Shown: piece after piece, positions 18,010 to 28,762 of the stretch
Numbering within the stretch: position 1 is the first letter of the stretch
How the letters are laid out: each line of letters begins with the position of its first letter
Assembly: GCA_963842835.1 (NCBI GenBank)
Contig: CAWJIB010000001.1
Location: forward strand, 1 to 64,000
Length of the DNA: 64,000 bases
Direction: 5' to 3'
Source: Roseiarcus sp963842835
GTDB taxonomy: Bacteria > Pseudomonadota > Alphaproteobacteria > Rhizobiales > Beijerinckiaceae
Made by a program: the position numbers and the translations under genes
Notes under the pieces: generated by a model
Databases searched by the model: none
Seen by the model: the letters and a program-made list of their open reading frames with translations, nothing else
What the model was told of the DNA's origin: nothing

Positions 18010-20073
18010 TCAGCCCAGGCTCTTGCGCCGCGCCGCGATCACCGCGTCGGCGGCGCGCCCGGACAATTCCGCGAGATGGTCGAACTTGGTCTCGAAGGCG
18101 CCGACGCCAGACGTGGCCGAGCGTAATTCGACGATGAGATCGCCGATTTCCGCCTCGGGGATGAGCGCGCGCAAAGCTTCCCAGCCGTCCCAGCCCTTGC
18201 GCCCCTCGAAGCCGAGGATTTGCCCGCGCCTGGCGCTCACCAGGGCGCTGGCGCGGGCCAGCGCGTCGGAGGGCACGTAGATCGTCACGGCGAGAATGGG
18301 TTCGAGGAGCACCGGCCGGGCCTTGGGCAGCGCCTCGGCGAGCGCGGCCTTCGCCGCGGCGCGGAACGCCATGTCCGAGGAATCGACCGTGTGATAGGAG
18401 CCGTCGACCAAGGTGACCGCGACGTCGACGACGGGGAAGCCGAGCGGACCGCGCGTCAAAGCGTCGCGGGCGCCCGCTTCCACGGACGAGAAATACTGTT
18501 TGGGCACCGTGCCGCCGTGGACGCGTTCGGAAAAGACGAAGCCCTCGCCGCGTTCGCGCGGCGCGACCTCGACGAGCACGTCGCCGAACTGGCCATGACC
18601 GCCCGATTGCTTCTTGTGGCGCCCGCGCACCGTCACGCCGTCGCGAATCGTCTCGCGATAAGCGACCGACGGCTTGGCCGTCTCGACCGTGACGCCGAAA
18701 CGTTCGGCGAGGCGCTCGGCGATCACGCGCAGGTGCATTTCGCCCTGGCCAAACAGTTTGAGTTCGCCCAACTCCTGATCCTGGACATAGCCGAGCGAAG
18801 GATCCTCTTCGCACAGCTTGGCCAGCGCGGCGGCGAGCCGCACTTCGTCCTTGCGGTCCTCGACGTGAATGGCGACGGCCTGGGTCGGGGGCGGCGGTGG
18901 AACGATCGGGGCCGCTTCGGGCGGCTTCTTGTTGTCGCTGAAGCGATCGCCGGTCGTCAGGCTTTCGAGGCGCGCGAAGGCGACCGTATCGCCCTCCTCG
19001 GCGCGCGCAAGCTTGGAGGAGACTGCGCCGATCAGCCGCGCGATCCCGGCGATGCGCTCCTCGCTGCCGCGCGAGCCGATCACGGCGGCGCCGTCGGAAA
19101 AGCCGCCGCGCAGCACGCGCGCCAGCGACAATTTGCCGCCATGGGCGGTGTGGATCGTGCGGATGATCTGGGCGAGCGCCGGCCCCTCCGGCTCGACGCC
19201 GAGCCGCGCGCGCGTTTGCGTCACGCCGGGCGCCTCGTGGCGCAGCGCCTTGAGCAGCCGCGTCACGCCATGGCCGGCCGTCGCCGATCCCATCAGCAAG
19301 GGCACGATATGGCCCTCGCGCAACTCGCGCGCGAGATCGTCGAACACGCGGTCGCGCGGCGGTTCGATGTCGCTGATGAGCTGCTCCATCAGCGCGTCGT
19401 CGTAGTCGGCGAGGCGCTCGAGCATGGAATAGCGCGCCTCTTTCTCGTCGCTCGCGACGCCGCCCGGCATCGCGACGACGACGGAGGGCTGGGACTCGCG
19501 GTAGACGAACGCGCGCTCCAGCGCCAGATCGACGAAGCCGGTGGCGACGCCGTTCTCCCAGATCGGAATCTGGCGCAGCAGCAGCGGCGTGCGCGAGGCC
19601 GGCTGCAGCATCTCCAGAGTCTCGCGCACGCCCCCGCCGGCGAGGTCGATCTTGTTGAGAAACAAGATGCGGGGAACGTGAAGCTCCTCGAGCTCGCGCA
19701 GGATCACCTGCAGCGCCGGCGCCTTGCGCCGATCGGCCTCGCAGACGACAACCGCCGCGTCGCAAACGGGCAGCGCGAAGCGCATGTCGTGGGAGAACTC
19801 GACCGAGCCTGGGCAATCGAAGAAGGTGAAGCGGTCGCCCATGTAATCGACGCTGGCGATGTTCGGCTCGACGCTCATCGCGTGGGCGCGCGCCTCGGGG
19901 CTGGAATCGCCGACGCTGGTGCCCTCGCGCACCGATCCTTGCCGCGCCGCGCCGCCGCCGCGCACGAGAAGACCCTCGAGAAGGCTGGTCTTGCCGCTCT
20001 GGAACGGGCCGACGATCGCGATCAATCGCGGCCCGGCAATCCTGTGTTCGCCATTTTGACCGGCAGCGACCAT
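18010..20073 (-). CDS. elongation factor G-like GTPase
   Basis: 687 residues, organised like EF-G: G1 GPFQSGKTSLLEGLL near 22, G3 DCPGSVEF near 86, G4 NKID near 140, then domains II-V, including the domain-IV motif GGHGQFGDVLVEV near 490. It lacks the tight G1 consensus (AHIDAGKTT) of true translocase FusA, and no ribosomal-protein genes are near. It fits the EF-G-like/EF-G2 group found in many Hyphomicrobiales, whose role is unclear. A ribosome-linked GTPase function is inferred. Confidence 0.88.
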   Translation of the reverse strand: MVAAGQNGEHRIAGPRLIAIVGPFQSGKTSLLEGLLVRGGGAARQGSVREGTSVGDSSPEARAHAMSVEPNIASVDYMGDRFTFFDCPGSVEFSHDMRFALPVCDAAVVVCEADRRKAPALQVILRELEELHVPRILFLNKIDLAGGGVRETLEMLQPASRTPLLLRQIPIWENGVATGFVDLALERAFVYRESQPSVVVAMPGGVASDEKEARYSMLERLADYDDALMEQLISDIEPPRDRVFDDLARELREGHIVPLLMGSATAGHGVTRLLKALRHEAPGVTQTRARLGVEPEGPALAQIIRTIHTAHGGKLSLARVLRGGFSDGAAVIGSRGSEERIAGIARLIGAVSSKLARAEEGDTVAFARLESLTTGDRFSDNKKPPEAAPIVPPPPPTQAVAIHVEDRKDEVRLAAALAKLCEEDPSLGYVQDQELGELKLFGQGEMHLRVIAERLAERFGVTVETAKPSVAYRETIRDGVTVRGRHKKQSGGHGQFGDVLVEVAPRERGEGFVFSERVHGGTVPKQYFSSVEAGARDALTRGPLGFPVVDVAVTLVDGSYHTVDSSDMAFRAAAKAALAEALPKARPVLLEPILAVTIYVPSDALARASALVSARRGQILGFEGRKGWDGWEALRALIPEAEIGDLIVELRSATSGVGAFETKFDHLAELSGRAADAVIAARRKSLG

Positions 20074-20260
20074 CGCCCCCTCCTATCGCCTTCCAGGCTA
20101 AGCCTTTGATGTATGCTTACAAGTCTTGGCGCGCCGCGCAAGCCGTCCTTTGGCTTAGGGGAAAGGCGCCTGTGGCCATCGGCGGGCGGTTGAGATAGGA
20201 ACGGCGGCTTCAAACGCGCCGCGCCGCGGCGGGAGCTCTGCGGGCGTTGGGAAGGATGGC

Positions 20261-21970
<1,710 letters not shown>

Positions 21971-22410
21971 GGGTCGCTGCGAACTTCTGCGCCGGTCCCG
22001 TTGCGCGCGGCGCCGCCTTCGCTGGCGCGAAAGGGCGCTAGCGCCGGGCGAAATCCGGCGACCGGCGGCGACAGCGAATCGGCGCGATCGATGGGGGTTC
22101 CCATCCGTCGCGCTATCGCGCGTGCGTGCGCTCGGCGGCTTTTTCCGCGCCATTGCGGGCGCTGTCTATGCGTTCTACAGGGGTTCGCGCCATCCGTCGG
22201 CGGCCTTCGGCGCCGGCCCGCTGTTCGCGGACTTGATTCAAAGGACGATTCAGACCCTGATCGGCGTTTGACGGCCGCTTGACGAATGGGCGGATCACGA
22301 TCTTCATCGGCGCGCCGTTGTTTGTTTTCATTGTCGCGCAAAGGGCGATCTTGAAACCGACGAAGGCGGGGAGATCTCCGGCCTGAGCATTTGTTTTCTG
22401 GAGCGAAGTC
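21971..22410. other. intergenic region, nothing recognised
   Basis: About 440 bp between aroKB and the FadR-type gene. Open frames here are short and Arg-rich and resemble no family I know. GCGCTAGCGCC near 22035 is a small palindrome. The last 100 bp are less GC-rich and probably hold the promoter of the regulator gene. Confidence 0.4.
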
Positions 22411-23259
22411 TTGGTTGAGAGGACACTGGACGGGCGCCGTTCGGCGGGGGCGCGAGGCGCCAAGATGAGCGCCCGCGACGAGGACGCCGACTTCGCCTAC
22501 GGCCGACTCGCGCACAAGCGCAACGCCAACAATTCCCTGGCCTCCGTGCTCGGCCGCGAGATCATTGTCGGGCTTCATCCCCCGGGATCGCGGCTGCCGA
22601 CCGAAGCGAGCCTGCTGGCGCGCTTCGGCGTCTCGCGTCCCACTTTGAGGGAAGCCTTCCGCGCGCTCGAGGCCAAGGGATTGATCGTCTCGCGGCAAAA
22701 AGTCGGCACTCTCGTTCGCGCCAAGTCAGACTGGAACATGCTCGATCCGGATTTCCTCGCCTGGCATATGCGCGCCGCGCCGACGCTGGAGTTCGTCAAC
22801 GACATCTTTCAGCTCAGACAGATTTTCGAGCCGCGGGCCTCCTTTCTCGCCGCGCAATTCCGCAATTCGGCGGCGCTGAAGCGGATCACCGGGGCCTATG
22901 CCGACATGGAGCGCCGAAAAACCGGGCGCGGCGACTTGATCGGCGCCGACGTGCGCTTTCACAAGGAGATTCTCGACGCGACCGGCAACCGCCTGATTGG
23001 GGCGCTCGGCGGCCTGATCGAAACGGCCCTCGTCGGCACGTTCAGGATGGGCTGGCGGGGCGTGGCGATCAAGGACGAGAGGCTGCTCCAACACGGCGCC
23101 GTTCTCGAGGCGATCGCCGCTCAAAGGCCGGAAGAAGCGCAGGCCTGTATGGCCCAACTGCTTCAGGACTCCGCCGCCGACGTCCGTCGGGCCTTGGAGA
23201 GGGACTCCCGGTCCAAGGCGCAATCGGCCAGGCCCGCGGAAAACGCGCGCCTCGTGTAA
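22411..23259 (+). CDS. FadR/DgoR-type GntR-family regulator
   Basis: 282 residues from a TTG at 22411 with GGAG 7 bases before it; an ATG at 22465 is the alternative and has a weaker leader. The winged helix-turn-helix (PPGSRLPTEASLLARFGVSR, PTLREAFRALEAKGLI) is followed by an FCD effector domain (LRQIFEPRASFLAAQF; FHKEILDATGNRLIGAL; HGAVLEAIAAQRPEEAQACM). The opening resembles DgoR-type repressors of galactonate or other sugar-acid genes. None of those genes lie beside it here; the sugar-acid locus at 41-50 kb has its own GntR gene. Confidence 0.88.
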   Translation: MVERTLDGRRSAGARGAKMSARDEDADFAYGRLAHKRNANNSLASVLGREIIVGLHPPGSRLPTEASLLARFGVSRPTLREAFRALEAKGLIVSRQKVGTLVRAKSDWNMLDPDFLAWHMRAAPTLEFVNDIFQLRQIFEPRASFLAAQFRNSAALKRITGAYADMERRKTGRGDLIGADVRFHKEILDATGNRLIGALGGLIETALVGTFRMGWRGVAIKDERLLQHGAVLEAIAAQRPEEAQACMAQLLQDSAADVRRALERDSRSKAQSARPAENARLV

Positions 23260-23341
23260 AAGCCGAGGGGTCGGCGCCGCACGGCGGCGGTTCTCGTTTC
23301 TCCCGCTGCTTCCTTTTCGGCTCTTGTGCTAAAAAGGTTTT

Positions 23342-24646
23342 ATGTCGATACCCCTGGCCTCCCTCCTGATCGTTCTCAGCTTGGCCGCCGCGGCGTTCTT
23401 CGCCGGAGCGGAGACCGCGCTGACTGCGGCTTCGCGAGCGCGGTTGCATGCGTTGGAGACGGCCGGCGATAAGCGCGCGGCGCTCGCCAACAGGCTTATC
23501 GCGATGCGCGGGCGCCTCATCAGCGCGATGCTGCTCGGGGGACAACTCGTCACCATCGCCGCCTCGGCTTTCGCCACCAGCACGCTGGTCGCGGCGGTCG
23601 GCGAACGAGGCGTCGTCTACGCCACCGGCATCATGACCGCGCTGATCGTGATTTTCGGCGAGGTTCTGCCCAAGACCATCGCCATCGCCTATCCCGACCA
23701 GATGTCGCTGCTGATCGCGCCGGCGGTCTCGTTCTTCGTCACGGTCTTCGGTCCCATCGTCAGCGCCGTCGAGGCGCTGGTGCGCGGCATGCTACGCCTG
23801 TGCGGCGTCAGTCTGGTGGGCGGCGAACCGAGCGTTTCCGGTCACGAGGAGTTGCGCGGCGCGGTCGACATCCTGCATCGCGAGGGCGGCGTCGCGCGCG
23901 ACGAACGCGACATGTTCGGCGGTCTGCTCGAATTGTCGGAGATCCCCGTCTCCGACGTCATGGTCCACCGCACGAAGATGCGCACGATCGACGCCGATTT
24001 GCCGCCCGACGAACTCGTGCGCGAGGTGCTCGCTTCGCCCTATACCCGCATGCCGCTCTGGCGCGGCGATCCCGACAACATCATCGGCATGCTGCACGCC
24101 AAGGATCTGTTTCGCGCCTTCGCGGCGGCCGGCGGCGATGCGAGCCGGATCAGGGCGGCCGACATCGCGTTGGAAGCCTGGTTCGTTCCCGCGGCGACGA
24201 CGCTGCGCGATCAATTGCAGGCGTTCCTGAGGCGCAAGACTCACTCGGCGCTGGTGGTCGACGAGTACGGGGTGGTGCTCGGCCTGCTGACGCTCGAGGA
24301 CATCATTGAGGAGATCGTCGGCGACATCAAGGACGAGCACGACGTTCTCGCGCAGGGCGTACGCAAGCAACTCGACGGCTCGATCGTCGTCGACGGTTCG
24401 GTCACGATCCGCGACCTCAACCGCGCGATGGACTGGGACCTGCCGGACGAAGAGGCGGCGACCATCGCCGGCCTCGTCATCCACGAAGCGCGCGCGATCC
24501 CGGAGCCTAAACAGACGTTCAGCTTCCATGGCCTGCGCTTCGAGGTGCTTCGCAAGCAGCGCAACCGCATTGCAGCCCTGCGCATCGCGCCCCTGGCGCC
24601 GCGCGAGGCGAGCGCCGCCAAAACCACGGGCGCGCGCGAGCCTTAA
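23342..24646 (+). CDS. CorB/HlyC-type CNNM-domain membrane protein
   Basis: 434 residues. An N-terminal CNNM/DUF21 domain with about four membrane segments (LIVLSLAAAAFFAGAETALT, LISAMLLGGQLVTIAASAF, TGIMTALIVIFGEVLPKT) is followed by a CBS pair (VSDVMVHRTKMRTID near 203; SALVVDEYGVVLGLLTLEDI near 305) and a CorC_HlyC C-terminal domain (GSVTIRDLNRAMDWDLP). The family is linked to Mg2+/Co2+ export or resistance. In related genomes it follows aroB; here the FadR-type gene lies between. Confidence 0.92.
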   Translation: MSIPLASLLIVLSLAAAAFFAGAETALTAASRARLHALETAGDKRAALANRLIAMRGRLISAMLLGGQLVTIAASAFATSTLVAAVGERGVVYATGIMTALIVIFGEVLPKTIAIAYPDQMSLLIAPAVSFFVTVFGPIVSAVEALVRGMLRLCGVSLVGGEPSVSGHEELRGAVDILHREGGVARDERDMFGGLLELSEIPVSDVMVHRTKMRTIDADLPPDELVREVLASPYTRMPLWRGDPDNIIGMLHAKDLFRAFAAAGGDASRIRAADIALEAWFVPAATTLRDQLQAFLRRKTHSALVVDEYGVVLGLLTLEDIIEEIVGDIKDEHDVLAQGVRKQLDGSIVVDGSVTIRDLNRAMDWDLPDEEAATIAGLVIHEARAIPEPKQTFSFHGLRFEVLRKQRNRIAALRIAPLAPREASAAKTTGAREP

Positions 24647-24732
24647 GCATGGGCCAGCCGTTTTCATTGCCGCCGCCGCAGGCCTCCCGTATATAAGCGC
24701 CCGCGGCGCATGGCGCGCCCAGACGAGGTCTC

Positions 24733-25836
24733 ATGTCCTGGAACAATCAAGGCGGCGGCCCCTGGCGCTCTCCGGGGCAGGGGCCGTGGGGCCAGGGGCC
24801 GACCGGGTCGCCCCCGCCGAGCGATCTCGAGGAATTGCTGCGCCGGCTGCAGGAGGGCCTGCGCGGCCTCGTTCCGGGCGGCGGCGGCTTGGGGGGCGGC
24901 TTCGGCATGCGCGGCGTCATTTTGCTCGCGCTCGCCGCGCTGCTGGTCTGGTTCGCGCTCGGCTCCTTCTATTCCGTGCAGCCGAACGAGGTCGGCATCA
25001 ACCTCGTCTTCGGCCGCTACACCGGCAAGACGGCGGCCGGCCTCAACACCAACTGGCCGTGGCCGGTGGGCTCGGTGATCAAGGTTCCCGTCTGGGATCA
25101 GCAGATCACCGAGGTCGGTTACCGCGGCGGCCCCGACAGCGCCGACAATCTCGCGGAAAGCCAGATGCTGACCGGCGATCAGAACATCGTCAACGTGCGC
25201 TTTCGCGTGATCTGGCAGATCGATCCGGCCCATCCCGAGTATTTCGTGTTCAATATTCTCTATCCCAAGGAGACGGTCAAAGCCGTCGCCGAGAGCATCA
25301 TGCGCGAAGTCGTCGGCCTGAAGACCATCGACGGCGTGCTGACCAGCGACCGCAAGTCGATCGAGCCGGACGTGCGCGACCGCATGCAGAAAGTGCTCGA
25401 GGGCTATAACGCCGGCGTCCTCGTCAAGCAGGTGCAGTTGCAGTCGGTCGACGCGCCGGCCCAGGTCATTTCCGCCTATCGCGACGTGACGGCGGCCCAG
25501 CAGGATCAGCAGCGCGCGGTCAACGACGCCGACACCTACGCCAATCGCGTCGTGCCCGAGGCAGAAGGGGCGGCGGCGCGAATACTCGCCGAGGCCAAGG
25601 CCTATCGCGAGCAGACGATCCTCGAAGCCAAGGGCCAGACGGCGCGTTACAACCAAATTTACGCGCAATACAAGAACGCGCCGGGCGTTACGCGCGAGCG
25701 CATGTATCTCGAGACGATGGAGCGCGTGCTCGGCTCCATGAGCAAGACGATCCTCGACGCCACCGGCGCCAGCGCGCCGGTGCCCTATATCGCGCTCGAG
25801 CCGCTGCAACAAAAACCGGCGGGAGCCGCCAAATGA
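24733..25836 (+). CDS. hflK: FtsH modulator HflK
   Basis: 367 residues. The Gly/Pro-rich start (GGPWRSPGQGPWGQGP) and GGG segment precede a membrane span (ILLALAALLVWFALGSFYSV, about 64-83) and the SPFH/band-7 domain (PNEVGINLVFGRYTGKTAAG; VIWQIDPAHPEYFVFNI). HflK assembles with HflC into a periplasmic cage around FtsH and modulates its proteolysis. The last four bases (ATGA) overlap the hflC start, so the two are coupled. Confidence 0.96.
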   Translation: MSWNNQGGGPWRSPGQGPWGQGPTGSPPPSDLEELLRRLQEGLRGLVPGGGGLGGGFGMRGVILLALAALLVWFALGSFYSVQPNEVGINLVFGRYTGKTAAGLNTNWPWPVGSVIKVPVWDQQITEVGYRGGPDSADNLAESQMLTGDQNIVNVRFRVIWQIDPAHPEYFVFNILYPKETVKAVAESIMREVVGLKTIDGVLTSDRKSIEPDVRDRMQKVLEGYNAGVLVKQVQLQSVDAPAQVISAYRDVTAAQQDQQRAVNDADTYANRVVPEAEGAAARILAEAKAYREQTILEAKGQTARYNQIYAQYKNAPGVTRERMYLETMERVLGSMSKTILDATGASAPVPYIALEPLQQKPAGAAK

Positions 25837-26741
25837 GAAATCCGCTCGGCGGCTTCGGCCTCGTCGTCATCGCCGTTCTCGCGATCATCGTGGCGAGCTA
25901 CACGTTCTTCACCGTCGATCCGACGGAACAAGCGCTGGTGCTGCGCTTCGGTCAGCCGGTGCGCGATCTCATCGGCGCGCCGGGGCTCTACGCGAAGGTT
26001 CCGTTCATCGATGCGGTCGTCTATATCGACAAGCGCATTCTCGCGCTCGACAACGAGCGCCAGGAAGTGCTGGTCGCCGAAAATCAGCGGCTCGAGGTCG
26101 ACGCCTTCGTGCGTTATCGGATCGCCGATCCGCTGCTGTTCTATCAGTCGGTTTTCAACGTCAAAGGCGCCGACGCGCAGCTCGGCGGCATGCTGAATTC
26201 GGCGTTGCGCCGCACGCTGTCGGAGGCCTCGATCGTCGACATCGTTCGCGACAAGCGCGACGCGCTGATGGCCAACATTCGCGACCAGGTGAAGGCGGGC
26301 GCCGAGCGCTTCGGCATCGAGGCCGTCGACGTGCGCATCAAGCGCGCCGACCTGCCGGAGGAGAATTCAGAGGCGGTATTCCGCCGCATGCAGGCCGAAC
26401 GCCAGCGGCTGGCCGCCTCGTTCCGGGCGCAAGGCTCGCAGCAGAGCCAGCAGATCAAGGCCGACGCCGACGCCAAGGTGACCGTGACGATCGCCCAGGC
26501 TCAGCAGCAGTCCGATCAGATCCGCGGCGAGGGCGACGGCGAGCGCAACCGCATTTTCGCCGAGGCCTACGGCAAGGATCCGGAGTTTTTCGCCTTCTAT
26601 CGCTCGATGCTGGCCTATGAGACGGGGTTTAAGGGCGAGACGCGCGCGGTTCTGAGCCCGAAGTCGGATTTCTTCCGCTATTTCACGACGCCGACGCCGA
26701 CCGCCGGCGAGGCGCCGGCGAGCGCGCCCGCGGCGCAGTGA
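25833..26741 (+). CDS. hflC: FtsH modulator HflC
   Basis: 302 residues. It has an N-terminal membrane segment (FGLVVIAVLAIIVASYTFFT), then VDPTEQALVLRFGQPV and the SPFH domain with IDKRILALDNERQEVLVAEN and DVRIKRADLPEENSEAVFRRM, which is diagnostic of HflC. The end is low-complexity (APTPTAGEAPASAPAAQ type). It starts within the hflK stop and is followed after one base by the DUF2065 gene. Confidence 0.96.
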   Translation: MRNPLGGFGLVVIAVLAIIVASYTFFTVDPTEQALVLRFGQPVRDLIGAPGLYAKVPFIDAVVYIDKRILALDNERQEVLVAENQRLEVDAFVRYRIADPLLFYQSVFNVKGADAQLGGMLNSALRRTLSEASIVDIVRDKRDALMANIRDQVKAGAERFGIEAVDVRIKRADLPEENSEAVFRRMQAERQRLAASFRAQGSQQSQQIKADADAKVTVTIAQAQQQSDQIRGEGDGERNRIFAEAYGKDPEFFAFYRSMLAYETGFKGETRAVLSPKSDFFRYFTTPTPTAGEAPASAPAAQ

Positions 26742-26742
26742 C

Positions 26743-26934
26743 ATGCGTGATTTCGGCGCGGCGATCGGCCTCGTTTTTGCGATCGAGGGCCTGCTTCTCG
26801 CCGGGTTCACCGAGGCGATGCGCAAGCGCATGGCCGAGGCCGCGCGGCAAAACCCCGGGCGCCTGTGCGGCGTCGGCCTGGGCGCGGCGGTTCTCGGAGT
26901 GGCCATCGTCTGGGTCGCGCGAACGCTGCTCTGA
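26743..26934 (+). CDS. DUF2065 family small membrane protein
   Basis: 63 residues with two membrane helices (GAAIGLVFAIEGLLLAGF and CGVGLGAAVLGVAIVWVAR) and a short basic loop (RKRMAEAARQNPG) between them. This is the DUF2065/YjeT-like pattern. The gene begins one base after the hflC stop, as in many proteobacteria, which suggests a link with the HflKC-FtsH complex; its function is unknown. Confidence 0.88.
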   Translation: MRDFGAAIGLVFAIEGLLLAGFTEAMRKRMAEAARQNPGRLCGVGLGAAVLGVAIVWVARTLL

Positions 26935-27034
26935 GGCTTCGCGGCGGAGCCGTTTCGCCGCGTAACGGACATGATTGGCGGCCAAGGTGACGATAATCGC
27001 GGCTCCGGGCCGAAGAATCAGGAGAGAAGACGCC

Positions 27035-28537
27035 ATGCGTTTTGATCACGTCGAAGCGACGACCCATTCCCGCCTCAAGCGCGCGGCGCTCGTCTTGACC
27101 GTCGCGGCGATGGCGATCGGCGCGCCGGCGCCCCTGTTCGCCGCGCCCGCTTTCGCGCAAGCGCGCCCGACCAATCTGGCCGATCTCGTCGACAGCGTCG
27201 CCGAGGCGGTGGTCAACATTTCCGCGACCCAAACGGTCGAAGAGAAAGGCGCCGAGCCGTTGCCCGATTTGCCGAAGGGCACGCCCTTCGACGACATGTT
27301 CGACCAATTCTTCAAGAACCACGGCCTCAACAACGGCGCGCCGCGCGCGCACAAGATGTCTTCGCTGGGTTCGGGCTTCGTCATCGATCCCAGCGGCATC
27401 GTCATCACCAACAATCACGTCATCGGCGACGCCAACGACATCGTGGTGATCTTCACGGACGGGCGCAAGCTGAAGGCCACGATCGTCGGCAAGGATTCCA
27501 AGGTCGACGTCGCGGTGCTCAAGGTCGAGAGCGACAAGCCGCTGAAGACGGTTAAGTTTGGCGACAGCGACAAGATGCGCGTCGGCGACGGCGTGATGGC
27601 GGTCGGCAATCCTTTCGGCCTCGGCGAAACGGTGACCGCGGGCATCATCTCGGCGCGCAACCGCAACATCGACAGCGGCCCGTACGACGATTTCCTGCAG
27701 ACCGACGCCTCGATCAACAAGGGCAATTCGGGCGGCCCGTTGTTCAACCTGCAGGGTGAAGTGATCGGCATCAACACCGCGATCCTTTCGCCCTCGGGCG
27801 GGTCGATCGGCATCGGCTTCGCCACCCCCTCGGCGAGCGTCATGCCGGTGATCGACCAACTCGAGAAGTATCACGAAACGCGCCGCGGCTGGCTCGGCGT
27901 GCGCATTCAGCCGGTCGACGACGCGATCGCGGAAAGCCTGGGGCTCGGAAGCGCGCGCGGCGCGCTGGTCGCCGGCGTCGACGAGCATGGCCCGGCCAAG
28001 CCGGCTGGCCTGATGGCGGGCGACGTGATCGTCAAGTTCGACGGCAAGGACATCAAGGAATCGCGCGATCTGCCGCGTCTGGTCGCCGCTCTGCCCGTCG
28101 GCAAGGAGGTGCAGGTCGTCGTCATGCGCAACGGTCAGGAGATCACGAAGGCCGTGACGCTCGGCCGCCTCGAGGACGGCGAGAAGGCGATGGCGCAGGC
28201 CAACGAAAAGGCGGGCGGCGCCGACGAGAGTCCGGCCGCCATCAAGTCGCTCGGCATGGAACTGTCGGCGATCGACGCGGAAGCCCGCAAGACCTTCAAG
28301 ATCAAAGAGGGCGTGAAGGGCGTCGTCATTTCCGCCGTCGAGCCGAATTCTCCCGCGGCCGAAAAGGGCCTACGCGCCGGCGACGTGATCGAGGAAGTCA
28401 ATCAGCAGGCGGTCGAAAAGGCCGCCGATGTCGGCAAGTCGATCGACGCGCTGAAAAAGGCGGGCAAGAAATCGGCGCTGATGCTGGTCTCCAACGGCGC
28501 CGGCGATGTGCAATTCGTGGCGCTGGCGTTGAACTGA
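27035..28537 (+). CDS. degP: DegP/Do-family periplasmic serine endoprotease
   Basis: 500 residues from the ATG at 27035 (AGGAGAGAAG 5-14 bases before). A signal peptide ends near AFAQA. The trypsin-like domain has His128 (TNNHVIGD), Asp158 (SKVDVAVL) and Ser232 (KGNSGGPL), and two PDZ domains follow (about 290-380 and 410-500). It degrades or refolds misfolded envelope proteins. It lies just downstream of hflK-hflC-DUF2065, so the string groups membrane and periplasmic quality-control factors. It is clearly distinct in sequence from the protease at 3316. Confidence 0.95.
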   Translation: MRFDHVEATTHSRLKRAALVLTVAAMAIGAPAPLFAAPAFAQARPTNLADLVDSVAEAVVNISATQTVEEKGAEPLPDLPKGTPFDDMFDQFFKNHGLNNGAPRAHKMSSLGSGFVIDPSGIVITNNHVIGDANDIVVIFTDGRKLKATIVGKDSKVDVAVLKVESDKPLKTVKFGDSDKMRVGDGVMAVGNPFGLGETVTAGIISARNRNIDSGPYDDFLQTDASINKGNSGGPLFNLQGEVIGINTAILSPSGGSIGIGFATPSASVMPVIDQLEKYHETRRGWLGVRIQPVDDAIAESLGLGSARGALVAGVDEHGPAKPAGLMAGDVIVKFDGKDIKESRDLPRLVAALPVGKEVQVVVMRNGQEITKAVTLGRLEDGEKAMAQANEKAGGADESPAAIKSLGMELSAIDAEARKTFKIKEGVKGVVISAVEPNSPAAEKGLRAGDVIEEVNQQAVEKAADVGKSIDALKKAGKKSALMLVSNGAGDVQFVALALN

Positions 28538-28557
28538 GGCGGCGCTTTCAGCCGGCC

Positions 28558-28737
28558 GCCCTCACCCCAACCCCTCTCCCGCGTAGGGCGTTCGGAGGAA
28601 CGCCCGTCTTTCGACGGGCTATGCGGGCGAGAGGCTTCGCGTCGCCGCCAAACCCTTCTCCCGCTCGCGGGTGTCAGGCGAACCTTCGGTTCGCTGAGAG
28701 GTGGCGCGAAGCGCCGGATGAGGGGACTTGGGCGGGC
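28558..28737. repeat. mosaic of palindromic intergenic repeats
   Basis: This stretch lies between the converging degP and proA genes. It begins with the CTCACCCCAACCCCTCTCCC motif also seen, complemented, at 1354-1392. Four hairpins follow: GGGCGTTC-GGAG-GAACGCCC (28586-28605), CCCGTC-TTTC-GACGGG (28603-28618), CGAACC-TTC-GGTTCG (28679-28693) and GGCGC-GAA-GCGCC (28703-28715). The family is intergenic and non-coding; termination from both sides is plausible. Confidence 0.75.
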
Positions 28738-28762
28738 GCCTCCTTCGACGCTTGTGCGCCCG

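Noticed and set aside
17255..19816. Open frame of about 850 codons in a different frame of the EF-G-like gene
   Set aside because: Arg/Ala/Gly-rich translation with no domain; the other frame carries every EF-G motif.
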